A DNA stretch of 64,000 nucleotides, from positions 21,847 to 85,846 of the forward strand of contig JAHJHI010000043.1 of assembly GCA_018824085.1 (NCBI GenBank), read 5' to 3'. The notes under the pieces were generated by a model. The model worked only from the letters and a program-made list of their open reading frames with translations, was not told where the DNA came from and made no database searches. The DNA comes from Gammaproteobacteria bacterium. GTDB taxonomy: Bacteria; Pseudomonadota; Gammaproteobacteria; Burkholderiales; Rhodocyclaceae. Positions 1 through 8,001 of this stretch are shown piece by piece. The position numbers and the translations under genes were made by a program. Position 1 is the first letter of the stretch. Every line of letters starts with the position of its first letter.

Positions 1-1751
1 TGCGAAGTCGAGGTGATGCGCCGGTACGGACACACGATGCCGATCTGCGCCAGCTGGTTGCCGTAGCGCATGTCGAGTTCAACCCGCGTTCGGATCTGTT
101 CGTCGGCGACGCCCTGGCGGCGCAGATCCTCGCGTCCGCGCGCCTCCAGTTCGACGATGGCCTCGTTGAAGGCGGTGAAATCCTCCAGCATGCAACGCAC
201 GTTGGCATCGAACAGCATCAGGTAGAGCGAGCGCTCGTGGATGTGCAGCTGGTCCATGTTGCCCGCGCCCAGCGCCGAGAACACGGAGCTGAACGGCGGA
301 ATCAGGATTTCGGTGATGCCGATGCCGGCCGAATAGCCGCAGGCGTGCAGCGGGCCCCCGCCGCCGTAGCTCAGCACGCGGAAGCTCTTCGGGTTGTAGC
401 CCTTGATCGCCACTTCCTTGAAGATCGCGGCCGCCATGTTGGCATCGACCTTGCGACGGATCCCCCGCGCGGCGTCGATCACGCTCATGCCGGTGGGCTT
501 GCAGATGTGCTCTTCGATCGCCCGCTCGGCGCGTCGCCGGCTCAGCTTGATGGAGCTGCCGGCGTAGTTGTCCTCGTCCAGATAGCCGAGCAGGAGATTG
601 GCGTCCGTCACCGTCGGAAAGCGGCCGCCGCGTCCGTAGCAGGCCGGCCCGGGATCGGAACCGGCACTCTCGGGACCGACTTCGATGGCGTCCCACATGC
701 GGTCGTAGCGCGCGATCGATCCGCCACCGGCGCCCAGCGTGTGCAGATAGGTCATCGGCGTGCTGACCAGCCAGCGGTCGATGATGGGATTGAAGTCGTA
801 GAACTTCGCGCCGTCGGCGGTGACCAGCCCGATGTCGAAACTGGTGCCGCCCATGTCGGTGGCGATCAGATTGGGCTGGCCGAAACGCTTCGACAGGAAG
901 CTGGTCGCCTCCAGTCCGGCGACCGGCCCGGAGTGGATGGTCTGCAGCGACGAGGTCGAATTCATCTGCGCCATGCCTGCCGTGTTGTGCACCAGAAGCA
1001 TCGGCCGGCGATAGCCGTGCTTGCGCAGCACGACTTCCAGCGTCGCCATGCCGTGGTACATCCGGTCGTGCAGATAGGCGTCGATGACGGACGACAGCGT
1101 GCGCGTGTATTCGCCCTTGCGGCCGGCCACGCGGTGCGACAGCACGATGGGGATGGCGCCCAGCAGGTGGCTCGGAAATTCCGACAGGATGATGCGTTCC
1201 ACCTCGCGCTCGTGCGCCGGATTGACCACCGAATTCACCAGCGCGACAACAAAGGCCTGCGCCCCCTCGTCGACCAGCCTGCACACCTTCTTGCGCACGT
1301 CGGCCGGGTCGATCGTCAGCACCACGTCGCCCTTGAAATCGATGCGCTCCTCGATGCCGGTGATGCGGGTGACCGGCACCAGGCTGAGCGGACGGTCCGC
1401 CGCCGGCAGGTCTACCTGCTCCAGCGCGGAGAGCCCGTCGCCGTAGCCGCGTGCCCGCATCAGCGGCACCGTCGACTCGAAGCCGGCGGTCGTGATCACC
1501 GCCACGTCCGGACCGTTGCGCTCGATCAGCGCATTGGTGCCCAGCGTCGTCGCGTAGCGCACCGAGTCGAGCTCGCGCAGCACGTCATCCGCCGTGCGCC
1601 CGATGGACGAGCAGGCCGAGCCCAGCGCCTCCATGAATCCGGTCGCCAGATTGTTGTGCGTGGTCAGCGCCTTGGCCTGCACGTACTCGCCGTCGAAGGC
1701 GAGGAAGCAGTCGGTGAAGGTGCCGCCGATATCAACACTCACTCGCCTCAT
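1..1751 (-). CDS. Ketone carboxylase large subunit, hydantoinase-A/AcxA-ApcC type (partial, 3' end outside window)
   Basis: ATP-binding subunit of an acetone/acetophenone-carboxylase-type enzyme, cytoplasmic. About 583 residues are visible and the frame is still open at the window edge. The N-terminus has the ASKHA phosphate loop VDIGGTFTDCFLAF (residues 5-18), then YATTLGTNALIERNG, a second loop ATDMGGTSFDIGLV, and GGGGPLHACGYSAGIGI, all typical of HyuA/AcxA proteins. The ATG at 1751-1749 lies just after the TGA of the small subunit (1755-1753), so translation is probably coupled. It is the third gene of the operon. From memory, the 70/15/87-kDa order of the first three acetophenone carboxylase genes (apcABC) matches this arrangement, and a hydantoinase-B subunit would be expected next. 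Acetone or another ketone is an equally possible substrate. Confidence 0.85.
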   Translation of the reverse strand, partial: MRRVSVDIGGTFTDCFLAFDGEYVQAKALTTHNNLATGFMEALGSACSSIGRTADDVLRELDSVRYATTLGTNALIERNGPDVAVITTAGFESTVPLMRARGYGDGLSALEQVDLPAADRPLSLVPVTRITGIEERIDFKGDVVLTIDPADVRKKVCRLVDEGAQAFVVALVNSVVNPAHEREVERIILSEFPSHLLGAIPIVLSHRVAGRKGEYTRTLSSVIDAYLHDRMYHGMATLEVVLRKHGYRRPMLLVHNTAGMAQMNSTSSLQTIHSGPVAGLEATSFLSKRFGQPNLIATDMGGTSFDIGLVTADGAKFYDFNPIIDRWLVSTPMTYLHTLGAGGGSIARYDRMWDAIEVGPESAGSDPGPACYGRGGRFPTVTDANLLLGYLDEDNYAGSSIKLSRRRAERAIEEHICKPTGMSVIDAARGIRRKVDANMAAAIFKEVAIKGYNPKSFRVLSYGGGGPLHACGYSAGIGITEILIPPFSSVFSALGAGNMDQLHIHERSLYLMLFDANVRCMLEDFTAFNEAIVELEARGREDLRRQGVADEQIRTRVELDMRYGNQLAQIGIVCPYRRITSTS

Positions 1752-1752
1752 G

Positions 1753-2115
1753 TCAGGCCCCCTTCCCGTTCGCGTTGCCGAGGTGGCGTGCCTTCAGGCT
1801 GTCGATGTCCAGTTCGATGTCATGGGTCAGCGGGTGGCCGGGCGGCAGGTATTCGTTCTCCATCAGCGTGCCGCAGCACGGGCAGTAGAACTCGACGATG
1901 CGGCACCAGGCCGGATCCGGCGCATAGGTGTATTCGTAGCGCGACGGATCGAGTTTGGGATCGTGGATGTCGCGCGGGTCGCGGTCGTACACCAGCAGGC
2001 CGCGCTTGTAGTTGTCGCGTGCCGGCGCGATGTCGCGATCGCAGACGCGGCACAGCCAGCGCTCGCTTTCCAGGTCGATCGAGAGGTATTCGGTGATCGC
2101 GATGCGGGTACTCAT
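1753..2115 (-). CDS. Small zinc-type subunit of ketone carboxylase (AcxC/ApcB-like)
   Basis: A 120-residue protein matching the gamma (small) subunit of acetone carboxylase and the 15-kDa subunit of acetophenone carboxylase. It has a CxxC at C22/C25 and a CPCC cluster at C78-C81, preceded by C71. The segment EFYCPCCGTLMENEYLPPG is typical of the family, where paired cysteines bind zinc and the subunit helps assemble the core. The ATG at 2115 overlaps the TGA of the upstream large subunit (ATGA, 4-bp overlap), and its own stop is 1 bp before the next ATG, so the three genes are tightly coupled. A longer open frame extends upstream, but it lies inside the previous gene and is not needed. Confidence 0.85.
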   Translation of the reverse strand: MSTRIAITEYLSIDLESERWLCRVCDRDIAPARDNYKRGLLVYDRDPRDIHDPKLDPSRYEYTYAPDPAWCRIVEFYCPCCGTLMENEYLPPGHPLTHDIELDIDSLKARHLGNANGKGA

Positions 2116-4034
2116 TGCATGGCCTCCAGCAGGATGTCCTTGTTCGGCGTGACGCGGAATGTCCAGCCCGCGCCCACGAGGCAGGTGAGGTATTCGCCCT
2201 GGATGAGGGCCGGGCCGGCGGCGCCATGGCCGGGCGCAAGCGCCCCGGCCTGATGCACCGGCACGCGCTGGCCCGAGCCGTCGGCGCGCGCCAGCGCCGC
2301 GTGGCCCTGCGGCACCGGCGCGCCGGTGACGGCACCGTCGTCGTCGATCAACGAAAAGGTGGGCAGCTGGAACACGGCGCGCAGACACAGCGTCGTGTCG
2401 CTGCCGGGATACAGCATCGTGCGCCCGCCCAGCGGCGTCTCTTCCAGACGACCGTCGTCGCACGACAAGGCGCTGAACACGTAGTTGCAGTCATTGGGGT
2501 CGACGCGCTCGCCCGACATGTCGCGCCGCGCCCGCTCCAGCATGGCGAGCTTCGCCTCGACCAGCGCGTCCGCGTCCGGCATCGGCTGGTGATACTCGTG
2601 AGCAAGATGGCTGAAGCCGATGCCGAAGGCGCTGAATACCGCTGACATGTGCGGCACGATGATGCGACGGATGCCCGCGGCATCCGCGATGGCGGTGACG
2701 ATCATCGGCCCGCCGCCGCCGAAGGCGAGCAGCGTGGCCCTGGCGGGCGACTGCCCGGTCCGCTGGATCGCCTGCCGGAGGTGGCTGCCGGCGCGCGTCG
2801 CGAAGGCGTCGATCATTCTATTGACGGCGGCCTCGAGCGACAGGCCGAGCGGCTCGGCAACCGCGCGCCCGACCGCCGCCCCGGCACGCGCAGGGTCCAG
2901 CTTCAGCTCCCCGCCGAGATAGTCGTCCGCCGCGATCACGCCGGCGAGCAGCAGTGCGTCGGTCAGCGTGGCGGCCGTGCCACCGCGTGCGAAACAGGCC
3001 GGGCCGGGCGCCGCGCCCACGCTTTCCGGCCCGACCCTGATCTCGCCGTCCACCGCCGCGATGACCGAGCTGCCGCCCAGGCCGTAGCTGTGCATGTCGG
3101 GCAGCGGAAACGCGATGCGCGCGCCCTCGATCTCGCCGACCGCATTGCGCCGGATGCAGCCGTCCACCGCAACCGCGACATCGGTGGTGGTGCCGCCGAT
3201 GTCCATGGCCACCATGGCGGGCGACGCGTAGTGACGGGCATAGGCCAGCGTGCCCTGCAGACCGCCACGCGGGCCCGAGCCCCAGGTCTTGATCGCGGTC
3301 GTGCGGGCCACGCGGGCGGAATCGCCGTCGTTGCGGAAGATGAGCAGCGGACTGGCCAGCCGGTGCGTCTTGCAGACGCGGTCGGCGCCGTACAGGAAGT
3401 GCTCCATGCCCGGATGCAGATAGGAATTGAGCAGCGCGGTCAGGGTGCGCCGCGCGGCGTCCTTCTCGCGGATCAGTTCATGCGACAGCAGGAAGGGCAC
3501 GGCGCCGAGCAGATGCCGCGGGTACTTTTCCAGCAGCAGATCCTTCACCGCCGTCTCCGCCTGCGCCGTGCGCAACGCGATGACCAGCCTCTGGGCGCCG
3601 GTGGTCAGCGCCTGATTCACCCTGCCGGTCAGCTCGTCCGCGTCCACCGTGCCGTCGGCCCCCACCTTCAGCCCGATCGGCTCGCCGGTCACCAGCGCCT
3701 GCCACAACCCGCTGTCGACGCTCGCGCCACGCGCGCCATAGGCGTCCGCTTCGGCGCCCGCCTCCACGATCAGCGCAACCGGCACGCCCTTGCGTTCGAC
3801 CACCGCGTTGGTACCGGCAGTCGTCGAATAGCGCAGGTAGTCCGTCTCGCGCAGCAGGCGCCCGAGATCCTCGCTGCCGTACAGCCGGTGCGAGGCCTTG
3901 CGCAGGCCATCCACGAAACACTGCGTCAGATCGTGCGGTGTGGTCGGCGACTTGGCGTGATGGACACGCCCGCCGTCACGCACGCAAACGTCGGTGAATG
4001 TGCCGCCGTTGTCGATATTGATCAAAAGTCCCAT
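2112..4034 (-). CDS. Ketone carboxylase large subunit, hydantoinase-A family (ApcA/AcxA-like)
   Basis: A 640-residue HyuA/oxoprolinase-type ATPase subunit, first gene of the operon. The phosphate-binding loops NIDNGGTFTDVCV (residues 6-18) and MDIGGTTTDVAVAV (middle) are intact, and LLAFGGGGPMIVTAIADAAGI is the usual C-terminal glycine-rich segment. These subunits hydrolyse ATP to activate the ketone enol and/or bicarbonate for carboxylation. The start is preceded by a strong GGAGGAGG Shine-Dalgarno sequence on the minus strand. Having two different HyuA-type subunits with one small Zn subunit favours acetophenone-carboxylase-like over simple acetone carboxylase architecture, but the substrate is not shown by the sequence. 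It lies about 100 bp downstream of a near-consensus sigma-54 promoter. Confidence 0.88.
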   Translation of the reverse strand: MGLLINIDNGGTFTDVCVRDGGRVHHAKSPTTPHDLTQCFVDGLRKASHRLYGSEDLGRLLRETDYLRYSTTAGTNAVVERKGVPVALIVEAGAEADAYGARGASVDSGLWQALVTGEPIGLKVGADGTVDADELTGRVNQALTTGAQRLVIALRTAQAETAVKDLLLEKYPRHLLGAVPFLLSHELIREKDAARRTLTALLNSYLHPGMEHFLYGADRVCKTHRLASPLLIFRNDGDSARVARTTAIKTWGSGPRGGLQGTLAYARHYASPAMVAMDIGGTTTDVAVAVDGCIRRNAVGEIEGARIAFPLPDMHSYGLGGSSVIAAVDGEIRVGPESVGAAPGPACFARGGTAATLTDALLLAGVIAADDYLGGELKLDPARAGAAVGRAVAEPLGLSLEAAVNRMIDAFATRAGSHLRQAIQRTGQSPARATLLAFGGGGPMIVTAIADAAGIRRIIVPHMSAVFSAFGIGFSHLAHEYHQPMPDADALVEAKLAMLERARRDMSGERVDPNDCNYVFSALSCDDGRLEETPLGGRTMLYPGSDTTLCLRAVFQLPTFSLIDDDGAVTGAPVPQGHAALARADGSGQRVPVHQAGALAPGHGAAGPALIQGEYLTCLVGAGWTFRVTPNKDILLEAMQ

Positions 4035-4143
4035 CTGCCACCCTCCTCCCCTTCATGTGCCGCCACCACTCCCGGGTGACTGTCGGTGAACACGGAAGCC
4101 GGTCGACGCGTTGCCGCACGTGGAAGGCTCCTGCCCGACCTTC

Positions 4144-4158
4144 GCAGCATCCGTGCCA
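4144..4158 (-). promoter_or_regulatory. Sigma-54 (-24/-12) promoter of the ketone carboxylase operon
   Basis: Reading the minus strand from 4158 to 4144 gives TGGCACGGATGCTGC. Against the RpoN consensus TGGCACG-N4-TTGC it has one mismatch and the correct 10-bp gap between the invariant GG and GC. Transcription would start near 4132, leaving a leader of about 98 nt before the carboxylase ATG at 4034. The divergent gene encodes an AAA+ sigma-54 activator, which fits. Confidence 0.8.
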
Positions 4159-4220
4159 ACAAGATCAATCCTTTTTTTTCAATGACTTGACGACGACAAG
4201 CCGTTCAGGCGGGACGCCCG

Positions 4221-4358
4221 TGTCGTCCACCCCGGACAGCCGGGCGACGAGCGCCGGACAGATGTGTCCGATATGCCGGACAGTGACGGCGCCGCCCTCT
4301 TGCGCAATCGCCCGCGCACCACGGACGGCATCGCGGTGCACCATCCGCACGCCGGACA
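4221..4358. promoter_or_regulatory. Cluster of CGGACA dyads, candidate activator-binding sites
   Basis: TGTCCG-N6-CGGACA occurs as a perfect 18-bp dyad at 4265-4282. A related imperfect copy (TGTCGT-N6-CGGACA) lies at 4221-4238, and further CCGGACA half sites lie at 4254-4260 and 4352-4358. The half site at 4255-4260 also pairs with 4265-4270 across 4 bp. The array lies roughly 65-200 bp upstream of the sigma-54 promoter, the normal place for enhancer sites of an AcoR/AcxR-type activator. Binding by the neighbouring regulator is inferred. Confidence 0.6.
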
Positions 4359-4503
4359 AAACCCTTGCCCTGACGTGGTTTTTGGGCTTTTATCTGCGCT
4401 GGGCAAGAGGAGACAACCGTGGTCCCGCACCGGCCAGGCAGAGCGGCGGCGCCACGATGGACGCACGAGGAGCCGGGACCGCGAGGCCCCGGAGACAAGC
4501 GCC

Positions 4504-6558
4504 ATGACGGCACCCGTGAAGAACCCCTATGTCGGCTTCCGCAAGGACGCACGCGGGGTGAAAACCCTGTGGGAACGCTTCAACGCCGGGCTGGTGCGCC
4601 GGGACGAACTGCGTGACCGCTACCACCACATGCTGGTCGGCGAGTGGGAGCGCTGCACGGCGCTCGGCGTCGACGTGGCGATGAACCGCGGCCGCCGGCT
4701 GAGCGACGTCGAGTTCGCGCAACGCCGTGCCGACGAACGCGTGCTGCTCGATCGTTCGCTGCCGGTCATCGACGATGTCGGACGCTATCTGCGCGACGTC
4801 CCGGGCATCATGATCCTGACCGAAAGCACTGGCTGCATCCTGCACATATCGGGCGAGCAGCGCATCCGCGAGCTCGCGGCGGAGACCTCCGGCATCATCG
4901 ACGGCTCCATGTGGGGCGAAGGCGTCGCCGGCTCGAACGGCATCGGCACCGCGCTCTCGAAACGACACCCGGTACACGTCTTTTCCAGCGAGCACTTCTG
5001 CGAGGGCTGGCACGGCTGGTCCTGCGCCGCCGCACCGATCTTCGAGCCGGACGGCCAGACCCTGCTGGGCGTCATCGACTTCACGACGGTCGACGACGAC
5101 TATCGCGACCAGACGCTCGGGTTGACCGTGTCGCTCGCCAATTCGATACAGGCGCAGATTTCGCTGCACCGGGAACTGGAGCGCCGGGTGCTGCTCGCCG
5201 CCTTCGGCGACTGCGCCCGGCGCTATCCGAACGACGACATCGTCGCGCTCGATCACGCGGGCCGGGCGGTGATGCAGACGCCATCCGATCGCTGTGCCGC
5301 GCTGGTGGCCCGCATGTCACCGCACGGCGGCGGCGCCGCGCTGCCGGCACGCGAGGTGATCGACATCGCGGCGCCGGACGGCGTACAGCGCATCGGCAGC
5401 ATTGCCATCCTCGGCGGTACGACGCGCCAGGCTTCGACGCAGCCGGCGCATGTGGCGCAACCGCTTGCCGGCAATGCGGCGACCGACGCGACCGGCCTGA
5501 ACGACGGCGCGGACATCGTGCGCTTTGGCGACTTCGTCACCAGCGACCCGGCGACGCGACGCATGATCGCCGACGTGCAGCGGGTGGCGCCGGCCGACGT
5601 GAACATCCTCATCTTCGGCGAAACCGGTACCGGCAAGGAGCTGCTGGCACGTCATATCCATGCCAGCAGTCCACGCCGCCTGTTGCCGTATATCGCCGTG
5701 AATTGCGGCGCGATCAGCGAGGCGCTGCTTGAAAGCACGCTGTTCGGCTATGTTCGCGGCGCGTTCTCCGGCGCCGACCCGCGCGGGCGCGCCGGCTATT
5801 TCGAAAGTGCGCGCGGCGGCACGCTCTTTCTCGACGAAATTGGCGAACTGCCGCGGCCGATGCAGGCCGCGCTGCTGCGCGTGCTGGAGGACGGCAGCTT
5901 CCAGCGCATCGGCTCGTGCGAAACGCAGCACGCAACCTGTCGCATCATTGCCGCCACCAATCGCCGGCTGGAAGAAGAAGTGGCGAGCGGGCGTTTCCGG
6001 CGCGACCTCTACTACCGGCTGAAGATCGTGCGCCACGAAATCCGGCCGCTGCGCGCACGCGCCTGCGACATTCCGCTGCTCACCCGCCAGTTCGTCGCCA
6101 GCCTCGCCCGCAAACACGGCCGCACGGCGCCGCGCGTGTCGGCCGAGGCACAGTCCACCCTGAATGCATGGCACTGGCCGGGCAACGCGCGCGAACTGCG
6201 CAATGTGCTGGAGTCGGCGGTGCTGTGCGCGGACGACCTGATCACGCCCGACTGCCTGCCGAACGACGTGCTGCCGGCGCGCGGCGGGCAGGCGTCCACC
6301 GCGCGCGTCGACGGCCCCGGCGAGGCGCCGATGGCGGCCCCGGATCATGCCGCCTCCGGTCGTGTCGCCGGCAGTACCGCGGAACCGGTGTCCACCGGGC
6401 GGCTGGAGTCGGTACTCGAATGCGAGCGACGCATCATCATTTCGACGCTGTGCGCCTGCCGCAAGGTGAGCGCTGCGGCGAAACAGCTCGGCATGGCGCG
6501 CTCGACGCTCTACAAGAAGTTCGAGCGGCTCGGCATCGACCAGAACCAGTACCTGTAG
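4504..6558 (+). CDS. Sigma-54-dependent transcriptional activator, AcoR/AcxR family
   Basis: A 684-residue enhancer-binding protein with an N-terminal AcoR-like/GAF sensing region (about 60-230), a central AAA+ domain and a C-terminal Fis-type helix-turn-helix (about 640-680). Walker A GETGTGKE is at about 372. The sigma-54 contact loop reads GAFSGA (about 419) instead of the usual GAFTGA, a conservative Ser-for-Thr change. The open frame begins at 4264, but ATG 4504 is chosen because it has a GGAG at a suitable distance and gives the family N-terminus. Divergent position and the sigma-54 promoter suggest it activates the carboxylase operon on sensing a ketone or its product. The effector is unknown. 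Confidence 0.88.
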   Translation: MTAPVKNPYVGFRKDARGVKTLWERFNAGLVRRDELRDRYHHMLVGEWERCTALGVDVAMNRGRRLSDVEFAQRRADERVLLDRSLPVIDDVGRYLRDVPGIMILTESTGCILHISGEQRIRELAAETSGIIDGSMWGEGVAGSNGIGTALSKRHPVHVFSSEHFCEGWHGWSCAAAPIFEPDGQTLLGVIDFTTVDDDYRDQTLGLTVSLANSIQAQISLHRELERRVLLAAFGDCARRYPNDDIVALDHAGRAVMQTPSDRCAALVARMSPHGGGAALPAREVIDIAAPDGVQRIGSIAILGGTTRQASTQPAHVAQPLAGNAATDATGLNDGADIVRFGDFVTSDPATRRMIADVQRVAPADVNILIFGETGTGKELLARHIHASSPRRLLPYIAVNCGAISEALLESTLFGYVRGAFSGADPRGRAGYFESARGGTLFLDEIGELPRPMQAALLRVLEDGSFQRIGSCETQHATCRIIAATNRRLEEEVASGRFRRDLYYRLKIVRHEIRPLRARACDIPLLTRQFVASLARKHGRTAPRVSAEAQSTLNAWHWPGNARELRNVLESAVLCADDLITPDCLPNDVLPARGGQASTARVDGPGEAPMAAPDHAASGRVAGSTAEPVSTGRLESVLECERRIIISTLCACRKVSAAAKQLGMARSTLYKKFERLGIDQNQYL

Positions 6559-6565
6559 CCGGAAC

Positions 6566-6596
6566 AAGAACGGCCCGCGCATGGCGGGCCGTTCTT
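6566..6596. terminator. Bidirectional hairpin terminator
   Basis: AAGAACGGCCCGC (6566-6578) pairs perfectly with GCGGGCCGTTCTT (6584-6596) around a 5-nt loop. It lies between the convergent ends of the activator gene (6558) and the PEP-CTERM gene (6625). The A/T ends provide short U-tracts in both directions. Confidence 0.75.
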
Positions 6597-6624
6597 CACC
6601 GGATGGCGCGCAGCCGGTGAATCG

Positions 6625-7614
6625 TCACCCGCGGCGACCGCGCGCAATCGCGCCGACGAGACCGAGGCCGGCGAGGAGCATCGCGTAGCCGGCCGGCTCC
6701 GGCACCGGCGCCGCGACCTGCCAGCCGATGTCCTTCAGGATGGCGTAGTCGAGATCGGACACCGAGCGGCGCTCGTTGGTACCGATGTTGTAGGTCATCA
6801 GCGCCTCCTGCGCGACGCCATCCACCGAGCTCATGACGCCGTTGTCGAGGAAGCGGTCGTCGCCACCTTCGGTTTCGACGTCATAGTAGAGCGGCACATT
6901 GCCGCCGAATTCGGCCACCGCATTGCCTCCGGTGAATTCGAGGTTTTCCGGGTCGACCTGATCGGCGAACGAGTCGGCCGCACTGGCCGAGCCGCCGACA
7001 CCGTAGCCCAGGATGCCGATCAGGCTGCGCAGCGCGACGGTGTAGAAGTCGTACTGGCCTTCGAAGGATTCGAGCGTCGAAATGTCGTCATCCACGTAGA
7101 ACGACGACAGCGTATTGAAGGCGATCGATCCGCCCCAGGGCGCGTAGTCGCTCGCCGGATTGTCCAGCGCACCGGCCTGGCCACGGGTGCGCAGCTCGTC
7201 GCGGTAGGCAAGGTAGTCGGGATCATTGCCCGGCACCGATGCCGGACGGGTTGCCAGCTTCGCCACACCGCTGATGGTCAGCGACGGTGCGTCCGGCAAC
7301 TCGCGCCCCCCCACATAGACGTAGATCTGGTTGGCGCCGATCGTATTGACCGCCGACGCCGAGCTGCCGGTATCCGGCGGCGTGAAGAAGATGTTCGGTG
7401 CGAAATCGCCCTGCGGACCGATGGCGGCCAGCTCGTCGGTAATGCGCGCTTCGAGCGTGCCCGCCGCCAGTTCAAGCAGGTTCTTCATGTCGGCCGTCAT
7501 CACGTTGTTGGTGTCATGGCTGTAATCGAACACGAATTCGATATTGGCCTGAGCGGTGCCCGCGACGCCCAGCGACGCGATGAGCCCGGCGAGCAGGCGC
7601 TTCATTGGATGCAT
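6625..7614 (-). CDS. PEP-CTERM protein, metalloprotease-like family with degenerate active site
   Basis: A 329-residue secreted protein: signal peptide (MKRLLAGLIASLGVAGTAQA), a body resembling the PEP-CTERM-associated metalloprotease family, and a C-terminal sorting signal PVPEPAGYAMLLAGLGLVG followed by ARGRRG. The family's zinc-site region GQYDFYTVAL is present, but where HExxH is expected the sequence is RSLIG (about 193-200). The later family motif SDLDYAILKDIGW is intact. The protein is therefore probably not a zinc protease. ATG 7614 has GGAGG 7 nt upstream, and an internal ATG three codons on is an alternative. PEP-CTERM proteins are cut by exosortase and placed in the envelope or extracellular matrix. 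No exosortase is in the window. A paralogue lies at 14072-15070. Confidence 0.8.
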   Translation of the reverse strand: MHPMKRLLAGLIASLGVAGTAQANIEFVFDYSHDTNNVMTADMKNLLELAAGTLEARITDELAAIGPQGDFAPNIFFTPPDTGSSASAVNTIGANQIYVYVGGRELPDAPSLTISGVAKLATRPASVPGNDPDYLAYRDELRTRGQAGALDNPASDYAPWGGSIAFNTLSSFYVDDDISTLESFEGQYDFYTVALRSLIGILGYGVGGSASAADSFADQVDPENLEFTGGNAVAEFGGNVPLYYDVETEGGDDRFLDNGVMSSVDGVAQEALMTYNIGTNERRSVSDLDYAILKDIGWQVAAPVPEPAGYAMLLAGLGLVGAIARGRRG

Positions 7615-8001
7615 GTCTGATCCTCCAGTTTGTGGATTGTCATAGGGACCGAAAGGCGCCCTGGACACTCCACTCTGCAGGAACCATGCCGAGGCGATTG
7701 TCACGACACCACGGCGTCGCAGCGCGGCGACGCGCCGGGCGGCCGAGGCAATTCAACCAGCATGGTTGATATCAGCCACCAGATGCGCCGCATCCCGCAG
7801 CACCCCTGCCTTGCACAGCGCGCCTGCGCGTGCTTGCAACGGCCGCAGGCGCGTGGCCCCGAACTTGCAAAGGCAGTCGTCGCGGTGTGTCCCGCCCTGC
7901 GCGCACGGGCATCCCGCACCCCATAACAAGGAGGACATCCCGCGCCGGGCGCGGGTTGATCCCCGCAGGGCTTGCTGCCTGCACGGAGGAGGACGTCCCT
8001 T
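7615..8001. other. Divergent intergenic region, no gene seen
   Basis: This is the spacer between the minus-strand PEP-CTERM gene and the plus-strand TonB receptor. I see Shine-Dalgarno sequences for both flanking genes. I see no cobalamin riboswitch core, Fur box or convincing sigma-54 site. The short open frames here have no protein-like features. Confidence 0.5.

Noticed and set aside
237..2096. Long plus-strand open frame of 619 codons
   Set aside because: It is antisense to the carboxylase genes, whose minus-strand translations carry clear family motifs; the plus-strand product is Arg/His/Asp/Gly-rich as expected for a GC-rich shadow frame.
7700..8001. Cobalamin riboswitch or Fur box upstream of the TonB receptor
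   Set aside because: No B12-box core and no 19-bp Fur-like palindrome could be found.
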